Made by a program: the position numbers and the translations under genes. From assembly GCF_037975245.1 (NCBI RefSeq), contig NC_092572.1:32647989-32711988 (forward strand): DNA of 64,000 nt, written 5' to 3'. The DNA comes from Apostichopus japonicus (Eukaryota > Echinodermata > Holothuroidea > Aspidochirotida > Stichopodidae). Under the pieces are notes generated by a model that was not told where the DNA came from, searched no databases, and saw only the letters and a program-made list of their open reading frames with translations. Positions 1 to 12,382 of the stretch are shown one piece after another (positions within the stretch are counted from its first letter, which is position 1; each line of letters begins with the position of its first letter).

Positions 1-516
1 CTGTTCGTAAAACGTACGACGCGCTTGACTTTTTTTTCGCACTTTTCCCGTAGTACTACCACCGGACAAGGATCCTATGGAAATTAAAACTCAAACATGC
101 CTTTGCTTGTGAATATAGAGCACACTCAAAGTAGGGCCAGAAAAGACCCCTATCTCATTTTCTGCCATTTTAATTACTTGTTACGAAAAATTGAGACCGT
201 AAATTTTCCTCAAAATGAGCTAAATTAGAAGACTGGCCACATGTCTTCCACAATATCTGCAATTTCAGACATAAAATACTTTACATTTATGCAAAAAATG
301 CCTCCAAACTTGACACAAATTTAGGGCTCTTAAAATGCAATCTGGATTTGGTTGCTAGGCGGGGCCGTATCCTAGCAACGAAAATTTTTAAAATTTTTTT
401 TTTGCCCAATTTCATCCTTTGAGACAGATGGCAAGACACCATATCAATTTCAGGCGATTCTGAGAGGGTCGACGTGGAATCGACCCAAAAATCTGTTGAT
501 TTGGCATGGATTGACC
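1..516. other. Unassigned sequence left of the satellite block
   Basis: No exon, repeat or RNA gene is recognisable here. Short minus-strand reading frames have no recognisable domain. The first sequence matching the satellite monomer starts at about 517. Confidence 0.5.
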
Positions 517-3500
517 CATATACATACAGTACAGGGCTAATCAATTCCAAAATCGTCTGAAATTTCTTGCATTATAAAAAACTGTGTAGACCTCCAATAG
601 AAGCATAATTGAGTTGACTGCATAGAAACATCTCCTTAGAGCACACTTATTGCTATTTTGTGGCAATATCAATAAATTTAGAGAAAAAATGAGAAGAAAA
701 TTTTAATAGGACTGAACTAGCAAAACCTCTCATAGCAACACATACATACAGTACAGGGCGAATAATTTTCAAAATCCTCTGAATTTCTTGCATTATAAAA
801 ACTGTGTAGACCTCCAATAGAAACATATTTGGGCTCGGTGCATACGAACATCTCCTAAGAGCACAGTTATTGCTATTTTGTGGCAATATGAATGAATTTC
901 AAGCAAAAAAGAGAAGAAAAATTTTAATAGGATTAAAGTAGCAAAACTTCTCAAAGCAATAACACACATACAATACAGGGCTAATCAATTCCAAAATCGT
1001 CTGAAATTTCTTGCATTATGAAAACTGTGTAGACCTCCAATAGAAACGTACAGTATTTGGGTCCGGTGCATACGAACATCTTCTAAGAGCACACTTATTG
1101 CTATTTTAAGGCAACATCAATAAATTTAGAGAAAAAATGAGAAGAAAATTTTACTAGGATTGAAGTAGCAAAACCTCTCATAGCAATGACATACATACAG
1201 TACAGGGCAAATAATTTTCAAAATCCTCTAAAATTTCTTGCATTATAAAAACTGTGTAGACCTCCAATAGAAACATATTTGGGTCCGGTGCATAAGAACA
1301 TCTTCTAAGAGCACACTTATTGCTATTTTAAGGCAATATGAATGAATTTAGAGCAAAAATGAGAAGAAAATTTGAATAGGATTGAAGTAGCAAAACCTCT
1401 CATAGCAATGACATACATACAGTACAGGGCTAATCAATTCCAAAATCGTCTGAAATTTCTTGCATTATAAAAAAAACTGTGTAGACCTCCAATAGAAACA
1501 GAGGTAGATTTGCTGCATACGAACATCTCCTAAGAGCACACTTATTGCTATTTTAAGGCAATATGAATAAATTTAGAGAAAAAATGAGAAGAAAATTTTA
1601 ATAGGACTGAAGTAGCAAAACCTCTCATAGCAACACACATACATACAGTACAGGGCGAATAATTTTCAAAATCCTCTGAAATTTCTTGCATTATAAAAAG
1701 CTGTGTAGACCTCCAATAGAAACATATTTGGGTTCGGTGCATACGAACATCTCCTAAGAGCACAGTTATTGCTATTTTGTGGCAATATAAATGAATTTAG
1801 AGCAAAAATGAGAAGAAAATTTTAATAGGATTGAAGAAGCAAAACTTCTCAAAGCAATGACATACATACAGTACAGGGCTAATAAATTCCAAAATCGTCT
1901 GAAATTTCTTGCATTATGAAAACTGTGTAGACCTCCAATAGAAACGTACAGTATTTGGATCCGGTGCATACGAACATCTTCTAAGAGCACACTTATTGCT
2001 ATTTTGTGGCAATATGAATGAATTTCAAGCAAAAAAGAGAAGAAAAATTGTGTAGGATTAAAGTAGCATAACCTCTCATAGCAATGACATACATACAGTA
2101 CAGGGCTAATCAATTCCAAAATCGTCTGAAATTTCTTGCTGTATGAAAACTGTGTAGACCTCCAATAGAAACATGTTTGGGTCCGGTGCATACAAACATC
2201 ACCTAAGATCACCCTTATTGCTATTGTAAGGCAATATGAATGAATTTAGAGCAAAAATGAGAAGAAAATTTTAATAGGATTGAAGTAGCAAAACCTCTCA
2301 TAGCAACACATACATACAGTACAGGGCAAATAATTTTCAAAATCCTCTGAAATTTCTTGCATTTTAAAAAACTGTGTAGACCTCTGATAGAAACATATTT
2401 GGGTTGGGTGCATACGAACATCTCCTAAGAGCACATTTATTGCTATTTTGTGGCAATATGAATAAATTTAGATAAAAAATGAGAAGAAAATTTGAATAGG
2501 ACTGAAGAAGCAAAACTTCTCAAAGCAATTACATACATACAGCACAGGGTGAATAAATTCCAAAAATCCTCTGAAATTACTTGCATTATAAAAAAAACTG
2601 TGTAGACCTCCAATAATTGAGCTGACTGCATACAAACATATCCTAAGAGCACACTTATTGCTATTTTAAGGCAATATGAATGAATTTAGAGCAAAAAAGA
2701 GAAGAAAAATTGTGTAGGATTAAAGTAACAAAACCTCTCATTGCAACACATACATACAGAACAGGGCGAATAATATTCAAAATCCGCTGAAATTTCTTGC
2801 ATTATAAAAAACTGTGTAGACCTCCAATAGAAACGTATTTGGGTCCGGTGCATAGGAACATCTCCTAAGAGCACACTTATGGCTATTTTGTGACAATATG
2901 AATAAATTTAGAGAAAAAATGAATTGAAAATTTGAATAGGATTGAAGTAGCAAAACCTCATAGCAATGACATACATACAGTACAGGGCTAATCAATCCCA
3001 AAATCGTCTGAAATTTCTTGCATTATAAAAACTGTGTATACCTCCAATAGAAGCATAATTGAGCTGACTGCATAGAAACATCTTCTAAGAGCACACTTAT
3101 TGCTATTTTTTGGCAATATCAATAAATTTAGAGCAAAAATGAGAAGAAAATTTTAATAGGACTGAAGTAGCAAAACCTCTCATAGCGACACATACATACA
3201 GTACAGGGCGAATAATTTTCAAAATCCTCTGAATTTCTTGCATTATAAAAATTGTGTAGAAGTCCAATAGTTAACGTATTTGGGTCCAGTGCATACGAAC
3301 ATCTCCTAAGATCACACTTATTGCTATTTTAAGGCAATATGAATGAATTTAGAGCAAAAATGAGAAGAAAATTTTAATAGGACTGAAGTAGCAAAACCTC
3401 TCATAGCGACACATCCATACAGTACAGGGCAAATAATTTTCAAAATCCTCTGAAATTTCTTGCATTATAAAACACTATGTAGACCTCCAATAGAAACATA

Positions 3501-3645
3501 TTTGGGTTCGGTGCATACGAACATCTCCTAAGAGCACACTTATTGCTATTTTGTGACAATATGAATAAATTTAGAGAAAAAATGAGAAGAAAATTTGAAT
3601 AGGATTGAAGTAGCAAAACCTCTCATAGCAATGACGTTCTGTACA

Positions 3646-5052
3646 TACAGTACAGGGCTAATCAATTCCAAAATCGTCTGAAATTTCTTGCATTATAAAA
3701 ACTGTGTAGACCTCCAATAGAAGCATTATTGAGCTGACTGCATAGAAACATCTCCTAAGAGCACACTTATTGCTATTTTGTGGCAATATCAATAAATTTA
3801 GAGAAAAATGAGAAGAAAATTTTAATAGGACTGAAGTAGCAAAACCTCTCATAGCGACACATACATATAGTACAGGGCGAATAATTTTCAAAATCCTCTG
3901 AATTTCTTGCATTATAAAAATTGTGTAGACGCGTCCAATAGAAACATATAATTTGGGTTCGGTGCATACGAACATCTCCTAAGAGCACACTTATTGCTAT
4001 TTTAAGGCAATATGAATGAATTTAGAGCAAAAATGAGAAGAAATATTGTGTAGGATTAAAGTAGCAAAACCTCTCTTTGCAATACATACATACAGTACAG
4101 GGCAAATAATTTTCAAAATCCTCTGAAATTTCTTGCATTATAAAAAACTGTGTAGACCTCCAATAGAACAATATTTGGGCTCGGTGCATGCATACAAACA
4201 TATCCTAAGAGCACACTTATTGCTATTTTAAGGCAATATGAATGAATTTCGAGCAAAAAAGAGAAGAAAAATTGTGTAGGATTAAAGTAGCAAAACCTCT
4301 CATAGCAACACATACATACAGTACAGGGCGAATAAATTCCAAAATCCTCTGGAATTTCTTGCATTATCAAAACTGTGTTGATCTCCAATAGAAACGTATT
4401 TGGGTTCAGTGCATACAAACATCTCCTAAGAGCACACTTATTGCTAGTTTAAGGCAATATGAATGGATTTAGAGCAAAAATGAGAAGAAAATTTTAATAG
4501 GATTGAAGTAGCAAAACCTCTCATAGCAATGACATACATACAGTACAGGGCTAATCAATCCCAAAATCGTCTGAAATTTCTTGCATTATAAAAACTGTGT
4601 ATACCTCCAATAGAAGCATAATTGAGCTGACTGCATAGAAACATCTTCTAAGAGCACACTATGTAGACCTCCAATAGAAACATATTTGGGTTCGGTGCAT
4701 ACGAACATCTCCTAAGATCACACTTATTGCTATTTTAAGGCAATATGAATGAATTTAGAGCAAAAATGAGAAGAAAATTTTAATAGGACTGAAGTAGCAA
4801 AACCTCTCATAGCGACACATCCATACAGTACAGGGCAAATAATTTTCAAAATCCTCTGAAATTTCTTGCATTATAAAACACTATGTAGACCTCCAATAGA
4901 AACATATTTGGGTTCGGTGCATACGAACATCTCCTAAGAGCACACTTATTGCTATTTTGTGACAATATGAATAAATTTAGAGAAAAAATGAGAAGAAAAT
5001 TTGAATAGGATTGAAGTAGCAAAACCTCTCATAGCAATGACGTTCTGTACAT
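3646..5052. repeat. Higher-order satellite unit, copy 1
   Basis: A block of about 1.4 kb made of several 222-bp monomers, including a characteristic truncated one (a direct join of GAGCACACTA to TGTAGACCTCC near 4657). It begins and ends at the variant junction GACGTTCTGTACAT and matches copies 2 and 3 almost base for base. The transposon at 5053 sits at its right-hand junction. Confidence 0.88.
5049..5052. repeat. Target site duplication, left (ACAT)
   Basis: ACAT precedes the transposon and is repeated at 9792-9795. The uninterrupted junctions near 3643, 11191 and 12382 read TGTACATACAGTAC with a single ACAT, so the empty site is present in the same window. Confidence 0.85.
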
Positions 5053-5078
5053 GGGTCTGTTCACGTTAAAGCGCCCAA
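5053..5078 (+). repeat. Left terminal inverted repeat
   Basis: It starts GGGTCTGTTCACGTTAAAGC and continues CGCCCAA. It is exactly complementary to the right end, and similarity stops just inside. Confidence 0.92.
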
Positions 5079-5576
5079 TTTGGTTGCCTGAGGTACCAAA
5101 TTTTCAAATTACAGTAAAGAACTTCTGTTCTAAGTAAATAACATAACTAATATCTGCAGTTTATGAATCAGAATTGACCAGAGCTTAAACTTTTCTGGAA
5201 ATTATATTCAAGATGGTTGAAAGTGTGACAATCTATAAATTTTCCAAAATTTGTTCTTTTTTTAATGGTGGTGTGTCATTCCATTGCTGCTACATTTGGG
5301 AATTCTGTTTTTATTTTCTTTATTAACACAAAATTTGCTATTGTAAGACAAGTTTTCAATGATATCGATGATGTTTTTTAAAAAATATTAGAGTATTGTC
5401 AGAAAATATTCAATTTTCATGAAATAAATTTTAAAAAGTTTTTCTTTAAAGAACAAAATTGAAATTAATAGTTACAATTATACCATAAAATTAAACCACA
5501 ACATAAGCACATATATTAACCAAAAGCTGAAAATTCTGGGTCATGTCCTCTCAGAATTTTTTTTTTCTTGACTCTT

Positions 5577-6199
5577 GTTTCGGACATCACCCCCCCAAAA
5601 TGATCTTGTTTCGGACATCACCCACCAATGGTTTACCTAATACATTAAACCTAATATTTAGTAATAAACCAAATGATGTTCATTTAATGGCAATAATAAT
5701 GAATAGAAAAGCATTTTAGTAAGTTGATACCTGTACCAAAAGAGATCTATGGACCCTTCATAGGTTCCAAGTTCAAAATAAAGAAAACGGATACTTGGAT
5801 CCAAGTGATCAACAAGACAATTATTAAACAAAGGTCATGCTTGTTAATACTTAGCAATATATATCAGTACATCAAGATATGTTAACAACAGCATCAAATT
5901 CATTTGAAATAATGAAAAATGCAAACACTTGTTTTATAGATTTGCATTAGACTGTCTTGGACTATGTTTCGGACATCACCACAACTGTATTAGTGCATCC
6001 CTGTTATGTTTTCTACACAACGCATATCATATCAAAAGTTAAATTTGTAACAAAGGGGTCTTTGTTGTTGATAAGCTACCTACAAGGTATAATGACAGTT
6101 TTGAACTTATTATACAGTACAGTGTAGTTCAAATCCTCAGTGTTCATTAAAAGTTACTTTATGAGTGTTTCGGACATCACTGAATGTTTTGGACATCAC
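5577..6199 (+). repeat. Left subterminal motif cluster
   Basis: Five copies of GTTTCGGACATCAC, all in the same orientation, start at 5577, 5608, 5966, 6167 and 6186. The last has one change (GTTTTGGACATCAC). Spacing is irregular, so this is a scattered site cluster and not a tandem repeat. By analogy with other DNA transposons these may bind transposase; that is inference. Confidence 0.8.
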
Positions 6200-6564
6200 C
6201 TTGGAAAAATGTTCACAAAGCTGCATAACAACAATATGAAGTAATATTTTGCTATTCAAACCTGTTCAAGCAACAAAAGTCTGAGCACAACAGTCAGACA
6301 GTAGCAGATTTACACTAGATATTATGAATTTTTGAGGGAATGCAGCCTATTAAAACACCATAGACTCGGAAATCAACAAGGTGTACTGAAAAATAATGGC
6401 ACTGTAAATTCTTGGAAAAAAACAGAGCCGATAGGTGAAAAGTAGGTGATAAGTGAAAATCTGAAGGCTTGGTGTAAATGATAACCCTATTTAATGTAAA
6501 TGAATAATTACTGTTTACTATATACTCAAGTCATACATATATCCAAAATACACACATGTAGTTT

Positions 6565-6780
6565 AGATCCTCCTGCAAGCAGGAACTCGCGAAGAAGCCA
6601 TCATTGGCTTATCAAAGCCGCAAGCTGACCGAAGTCAGTCTCTTACATTCATATTTAACGTCCATGATTATGAATTGTCAACAACTCTGTAACTTGACGA
6701 CATACATTAATCTTGGAGTGACACAAACTCAGGACCTAATGATTGAAAGGCACCGGCGTTAACCACTGAGCTAAAACTCC
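6565..6780 (-). mobile_element. tRNA-derived SINE inside the transposon
   Basis: Read on the minus strand, the unit starts GGAGTTTTAGCTCAGTGGTT, which carries a good pol III A box (TAGCTCAGTGG). A degenerate B box (CCTGAGTTTGTGTC) lies about 45 bases on, and ACTCC closes an acceptor-like stem. A tRNA-unrelated body of about 150 bp follows, with a short hairpin near its end (TCCTGCTTGCAGGA). The tRNA-like head is 6714-6780. The family is not recognised. The body ends near 6565 without an obvious poly-A tail. Confidence 0.6.
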
Positions 6781-8811
6781 ATAACACTCCACATAGTAAC
6801 CATTCATTGATCACCATTTGCATAAAGTTAATCTCTGCTTCACCACATTCGTTACCTGTCCAGCATACCTTTTGCATGGCCAGCATTCACCAACACTTCC
6901 CAGAAACATCAACTTATGTATTACTTTGCAGAAAATGGTATTATTATTGACTGCAAAGAAAGTTTTCCCCCAAAAGGGTTATAGAATTCTTTTTAAATTT
7001 TACGGTTTCCACATTTCCATCATTATCTAGATGAAGTCTGCAATAATTGAAACAAACAGCAAATATTTACCATTTAATAAATATACAGATGTACACAGGA
7101 GACATCCCTACATAGATTATTTGGCACCCACCTGTTGTAGCTAGTATCATTGAGTCTACTATTTAAACAATTTTCAGAGGGGAGGTATCATATCCTAAAC
7201 TCTACTAGAATGCTTGGTCCTATTTTGTAATGTCAGCAATATCAACTATTTTGCACCCCTTCAAATGGTACCCACCCGCTCCCACCACCTCCTCATGCAC
7301 CTTTGAGCTGGAACTGCCAATGTTGAAGATTGCTTCCACTGGCCCAGCTAAGCAACAGTAGTAGCCTATGCTACTGTAGTAGTACTCTAAGTATATACTA
7401 GTTTAAATATCCTTCTTTATTGAGATTCATCATGCCTTGGCTATTATAATGTGAAAAACAAGTATTCATGGTTTGTACAAATACTCCTTGTCACATAAAT
7501 GATTTACTTTGTAAGATTGTTACATTTAAGTATAAGGCCTAGATGTTATGATATACAGCAGCTCAGCAAATTGCTCAGCTTTATCCTTAAGTTTCATAAT
7601 GATAAATATCTGTATACATATCACTAAAGCTCTGAAGTCTGAAGCAACTCAGAATGAAAACATGGTCATGCATGATGCACCACTCTGTGTATATTAATAC
7701 TTTTGACACCATCGAGTCAAACCTGGAGGTTTCATCACACGGTAAATCCGCATATCAGTCATAGAGGGTCATGTACTGTAATGTGTTCCAGGGTGGTACT
7801 AATAATCTGATATACTGCATTAATCTCCACATTGCCCATTGTGGTTTACTAACTAGTACAGTAAATGTATATTTGGGCTTAGAGCAGCAGACAACACACA
7901 GTTACCTAGCAATGTCTGTACCTTAACATTATAGTTATAGTCGTTGACCAACATTTATAGGTTAGATCACCAAACACATTCCACGGTCCTACTACTTAGC
8001 TAACATCTTCCCAAAGTACTGGTAGCTTTTCTTGACAACCATCAAGTTCCCATCAACAGTTAAACTGCTCTGACATAGGGTGTTATAGATGCACACTGAT
8101 TCCAAACATATACAGTAGAGCGACAGACGACACTGAATGGTGTTCAGTTTTTCAAAGTGACGTTGACATACTATGCTGTAGACCGATGTGATAGAAACAT
8201 GAGCTACTGTGCTACAAAACTCGTCTAGGCCTATTCCAATTTTGTGTAATTAACTTTACAATTCTCAATATGATATTGGGAAATATCAAATTGGTACCGC
8301 CATGGAAGCTGGAACACATCACATGACAGTCCATGCATGGTACCCACGTGCCCTTTGATGTAGTTCTTTTAGCCTATAAATAGGCTTTCTATGGTTGTGA
8401 CAAATAGCTTGATTCAAGCTATAGCAGACAATTACAGCATTACTTTCTAATGTACTGTATACTGTGATGGCATCCTGATACAGTACATGTATATATGTCA
8501 GAAAAAAATTCACTAAAGGTTTTTTTAACTTCTTCAGTACTAAATGATGGAAAATTGTAGTGTTAATGATGACAGTTCTAGAAAAATCCAAGTAATTTGA
8601 TGTTCCCAGTAACATTCATACCCAAATATGTAGAATATCATTTTAGACTTGTCACAAGTCATCAAAAGATGAATACATGTTGGTCAAATGACACCAAAAG
8701 TTTAGAAGCATTCTGTTGTAGGATCTTAGTGTATTCTAGCACACTGAAATCAACCAATTGAATCATTCAGTGGAAACTAGTGCTGTTTTACAATATGTTG
8801 GATTCACAAAA
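6781..8811. other. Transposon interior without recognisable content
   Basis: AT-rich sequence with only short frames on both strands, none with a recognisable domain. I see no transposase remnant and no second nested element. Confidence 0.5.
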
Positions 8812-9421
8812 GTGATGTCCGAAACACATGGTGATGTCCGAAACATACTTTTAAGGTTATTTTGCTATAATATTTGGTAAAGATGGAAAAAGTTTTGAGT
8901 AGTGCAGTATGTATGTTTGTAACAATAGAACTTGTTATAATATATGAAGTGCTCATCTATTGTGTCTTTTTTTCAAGCAACATAAAGCAATATTAGTTAA
9001 AACTTGTTTCGGACATCACTGGTGTTTCGGACATCACACACATGGACGGAAAAATTGAAATGGTTATAAAATCAAAACGGATGAGTGGAAATGTGTCATG
9101 TACATACTGTAGTTGAGGGAGTACTTATGCTTTAATTAGAGTAACAAAACAGTCTTGTGGGTTTTAACATACTTCATATATTAGTTGCTTCATGACGTTT
9201 CGGACATCACCAAAATGTGGACGGAAACATTTTGCATGTTGTTTAACTTTATCGTGTAGTAAAATGTGGCTGAATGGACATGCATCTGATATATATTTTA
9301 TTTGATACAACTATGACAGTATTGAAAAGGGACACCACTTTCAACATTTGTTATTTAACCCCAAACTATGCCACTCATAAATTAGTGTATAAATGTGGAC
9401 GGAAAAAGTGATGTCCGAAAC
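8812..9421. repeat. Right subterminal motif cluster
   Basis: Six perfect copies of the 14-bp motif start at 8812, 8831, 9006, 9024, 9197 and 9408. Those at 8812, 8831 and 9408 read GTGATGTCCGAAAC; the other three read GTTTCGGACATCAC. Two close pairs occur (8812/8831 and 9006/9024, spaced 18-19 bp). A second motif, TGGACGGAAA, lies near 9043, 9218 and 9395, and inverted at about 9591. Confidence 0.8.
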
Positions 9422-9765
9422 ACTGGTCCAGTTTCGCGATAATTCGCAAATTCATTGATGAAATTTTCTGAAATATTTATGAGAGGGAACCTATAGCCAC
9501 AAAGTTCAATCATGACAAAATTTGGAGTAATCCTCTTTTGGAGTTGAGAATAGATCAAAGTACAAATTGTGCAGTTTGAAAATGGCAACATTTTCCGTCC
9601 ACATTTCGGCACTTCTGGGAGTATAGCATACCATATGCATATCTCAGGAAATTGTCTATGCTATGGTAGGTACATCTAGGTGGACTCTATCCATGGGGAT
9701 AATATTTGTATCTCTAGAATCTCTAATTATTTTGCCACAATGCTCCAAATGCCATTTATGCTAAT

Positions 9766-9791
9766 TTGGGCGCTTTAACGTGAACAGACCC
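9766..9791 (-). repeat. Right terminal inverted repeat
   Basis: Its complement starts GGGTCTGTTCACGTTAAAGC, identical to the left end. It is followed at 9792-9795 by the ACAT target duplication. Confidence 0.92.
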
Positions 9792-9795
9792 ACAT

Positions 9796-11199
9796 ACAGT
9801 ACAGGGCTAATCAATTCCAAAATCGTCTGAAATTTCTTGCATTATAAAAACTGTGTAGACCTCCAATAGAAGCATTATTGAGCTGACTGCATAGAAACAT
9901 CTCCTAAGAGCACACTTATTGCTATTTTGTGGCAATATCAATAAATTTAGAGAAAAATGAGAAGAAAATTTTAATAGGACTGAAGTAGCAAAACCTCTCA
10001 TAGCGACACATACATATAGTACAGGGCGAATAATTTTCAAAATCCTCTGAATTTCTTGCATTATAAAAATTGTGTAGACGCGTCCAATAGAAACATATAA
10101 TTTGGGTTCGGTGCATACGAACATCTCCTAAGAGCACACTTATTGCTATTTTAAGGCAATATGAATGAATTTAGAGCAAAAATGAGAAGAAATATTGTGT
10201 AGGATTAAAGTAGCAAAACCTCTCTTTGCAATACATACATACAGTACAGGGCAAATAATTTTCAAAATCCTCTGAAATTTCTTGCATTATAAAAAACTGT
10301 GTAGACCTCCAATAGAACAATATTTGGGCTCGGTGCATGCATACAAACATATCCTAAGAGCACACTTATTGCTATTTTAAGGCAATATGAATGAATTTCG
10401 AGCAAAAAAGAGAAGAAAAATTGTGTAGGATTAAAGTAGCAAAACCTCTCATAGCAACACATACATACAGTACAGGGCGAATAAATTCCAAAATCCTCTG
10501 GAATTTCTTGCATTATCAAAACTGTGTTGATCTCCAATAGAAACGTATTTGGGTTCAGTGCATACAAACATCTCCTAAGAGCACACTTATTGCTAGTTTA
10601 AGGCAATATGAATGGATTTAGAGCAAAAATGAGAAGAAAATTTTAATAGGATTGAAGTAGCAAAACCTCTCATAGCAATGACATACATACAGTACAGGGC
10701 TAATCAATCCCAAAATCGTCTGAAATTTCTTGCATTATAAAAACTGTGTATACCTCCAATAGAAGCATAATTGAGCTGACTGCATAGAAACATCTTCTAA
10801 GAGCACACTATGTAGACCTCCAATAGAAACATATTTGGGTTCGGTGCATACGAACATCTCCTAAGATCACACTTATTGCTATTTTAAGGCAATATGAATG
10901 AATTTAGAGCAAAAATGAGAAGAAAATTTTAATAGGACTGAAGTAGCAAAACCTCTCATAGCGACACATCCATACAGTACAGGGCAAATAATTTTCAAAA
11001 TCCTCTGAAATTTCTTGCATTATAAAACACTATGTAGACCTCCAATAGAAACATATTTGGGTTCGGTGCATACGAACATCTCCTAAGAGCACACTTATTG
11101 CTATTTTGTGACAATATGAATAAATTTAGAGAAAAAATGAGAAGAAAATTTGAATAGGATTGAAGTAGCAAAACCTCTCATAGCAATGACGTTCTGTAC
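9796..11199. repeat. Higher-order satellite unit, copy 2
   Basis: It is about 1406 bp from landmark to landmark compared with copy 3 and nearly identical to copy 1 at 3646-5052, including the truncated monomer join near 10806. Confidence 0.88.
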
Positions 11200-12382
11200 A
11201 TACAGTACAGGGCTAATCAATTCCAAAATCGTCTGAAATTTCTTGCATTATAAAAACTGTGTAGACCTCCAATAGAAGCATTATTGAGCTGACTGCATAG
11301 AAACATCTCCTAAGAGCACACTTATTGCTATTTTGTGGCAATATCAATAAATTTAGAGAAAAATGAGAAGAAAATTTTAATAGGACTGAAGTAGCAAAAC
11401 CTCTCATAGCGACACATACATATAGTACAGGGCGAATAATTTTCAAAATCCTCTGAATTTCTTGCATTATAAAAATTGTGTAGACGCGTCCAATAGAAAC
11501 ATATAATTTGGGTTCGGTGCATACGAACATCTCCTAAGAGCACACTTATTGCTATTTTAAGGCAATATGAATGAATTTAGAGCAAAAATGAGAAGAAATA
11601 TTGTGTAGGATTAAAGTAGCAAAACCTCTCTTTGCAATACATACATACAGTACAGGGCAAATAATTTTCAAAATCCTCTGAAATTTCTTGCATTATAAAA
11701 AACTGTGTAGACCTCCAATAGAACAATATTTGGGCTCGGTGCATGCATACAAACATATCCTAAGAGCACACTTATTGCTATTTTAAGGCAATATGAATGA
11801 ATTTCGAGCAAAAAAGAGAAGAAAAATTGTGTAGGATTAAAGTAGCAAAACCTCTCATAGCAACACATACATACAGTACAGGGCGAATAAATTCCAAAAT
11901 CCTCTGGAATTTCTTGCATTATCAAAACTGTGTTGATCTCCAATAGAAACGTATTTGGGTTCAGTGCATACAAACATCTCCTAAGAGCACACTTATTGCT
12001 AGTTTAAGGCAATATGAATGGATTTAGAGCAAAAATGAGAAGAAAATTTTAATAGGATTGAAGTAGCAAAACCTCTCATAGCAATGACATACATACAGTA
12101 CAGGGCTAATCAATCCCAAAATCGTCTGAAATTTCTTGCATTATAAAAACTGTGTATACCTCCAATAGAAGCATAATTGAGCTGACTGCATAGAAACATC
12201 TTCTAAGAGCACACTATGTAGACCTCCAATAGAAACATATTTGGGTTCGGTGCATACGAACATCTCCTAAGAGCACACTTATTGCTATTTTGTGACAATA
12301 TGAATAAATTTAGAGAAAAAATGAGAAGAAAATTTGAATAGGATTGAAGTAGCAAAACCTCTCATAGCAATGACGTTCTGTA
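11200..12382. repeat. Higher-order satellite unit, copy 3 (one monomer short)
   Basis: It matches copies 1 and 2 up to the truncated monomer join near 12212 but then passes straight to the final monomer. It is about 221 bp shorter, so exactly one monomer is missing. The next partial unit starts at about 12383 and diverges after some 500 bp. Confidence 0.85.

Larger units (their letters stand above)
517..5052. repeat. Satellite array, left part (about 222-bp monomer)
   Basis: A head-to-tail array of roughly twenty monomers. The phrase CACTTATTGCTATTTT recurs about every 220-225 bp (near 642, 1088, 1311, 1534, 1983, 2652, 2873, 3095, 3538 and 3764), and so do ACTGTGTAGACCTCCAATAG and TACAGTACAGGGC. 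Monomers vary by point changes and small indels, for example GTGGCAAT versus AAGGCAAT. The last 1.4 kb (from about 3646) is a higher-order unit repeated at 9796 and 11200. Minus-strand frames of 60-146 codons through the array repeat with the monomer and have no domain, so I do not call them genes. Confidence 0.95.
5053..9791. mobile_element. 4.7 kb non-autonomous DNA transposon, superfamily unassigned
   Basis: The element has perfect terminal inverted repeats of about 26 bp, beginning GGGTCTGTTCACGTTAAAGC on both strands, and a 4-bp ACAT target duplication verified against empty sites in the flanking satellite. No reading frame over about 105 codons and no transposase motif is seen, so it must be mobilised in trans. 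Eleven copies of a 14-bp motif (GTTTCGGACATCAC or its complement) cluster in the subterminal parts, as expected of transposase-binding sites. Four-base duplications are known for Sola, Academ, Chapaev and Ginger groups, but the termini alone do not decide. It also carries a tRNA-derived SINE at 6565-6780. Confidence 0.88.

Noticed and set aside
6714-6780. Functional tRNA gene
   Set aside because: The B box is degenerate, the anticodon arm does not pair, and the unit continues into a SINE body.
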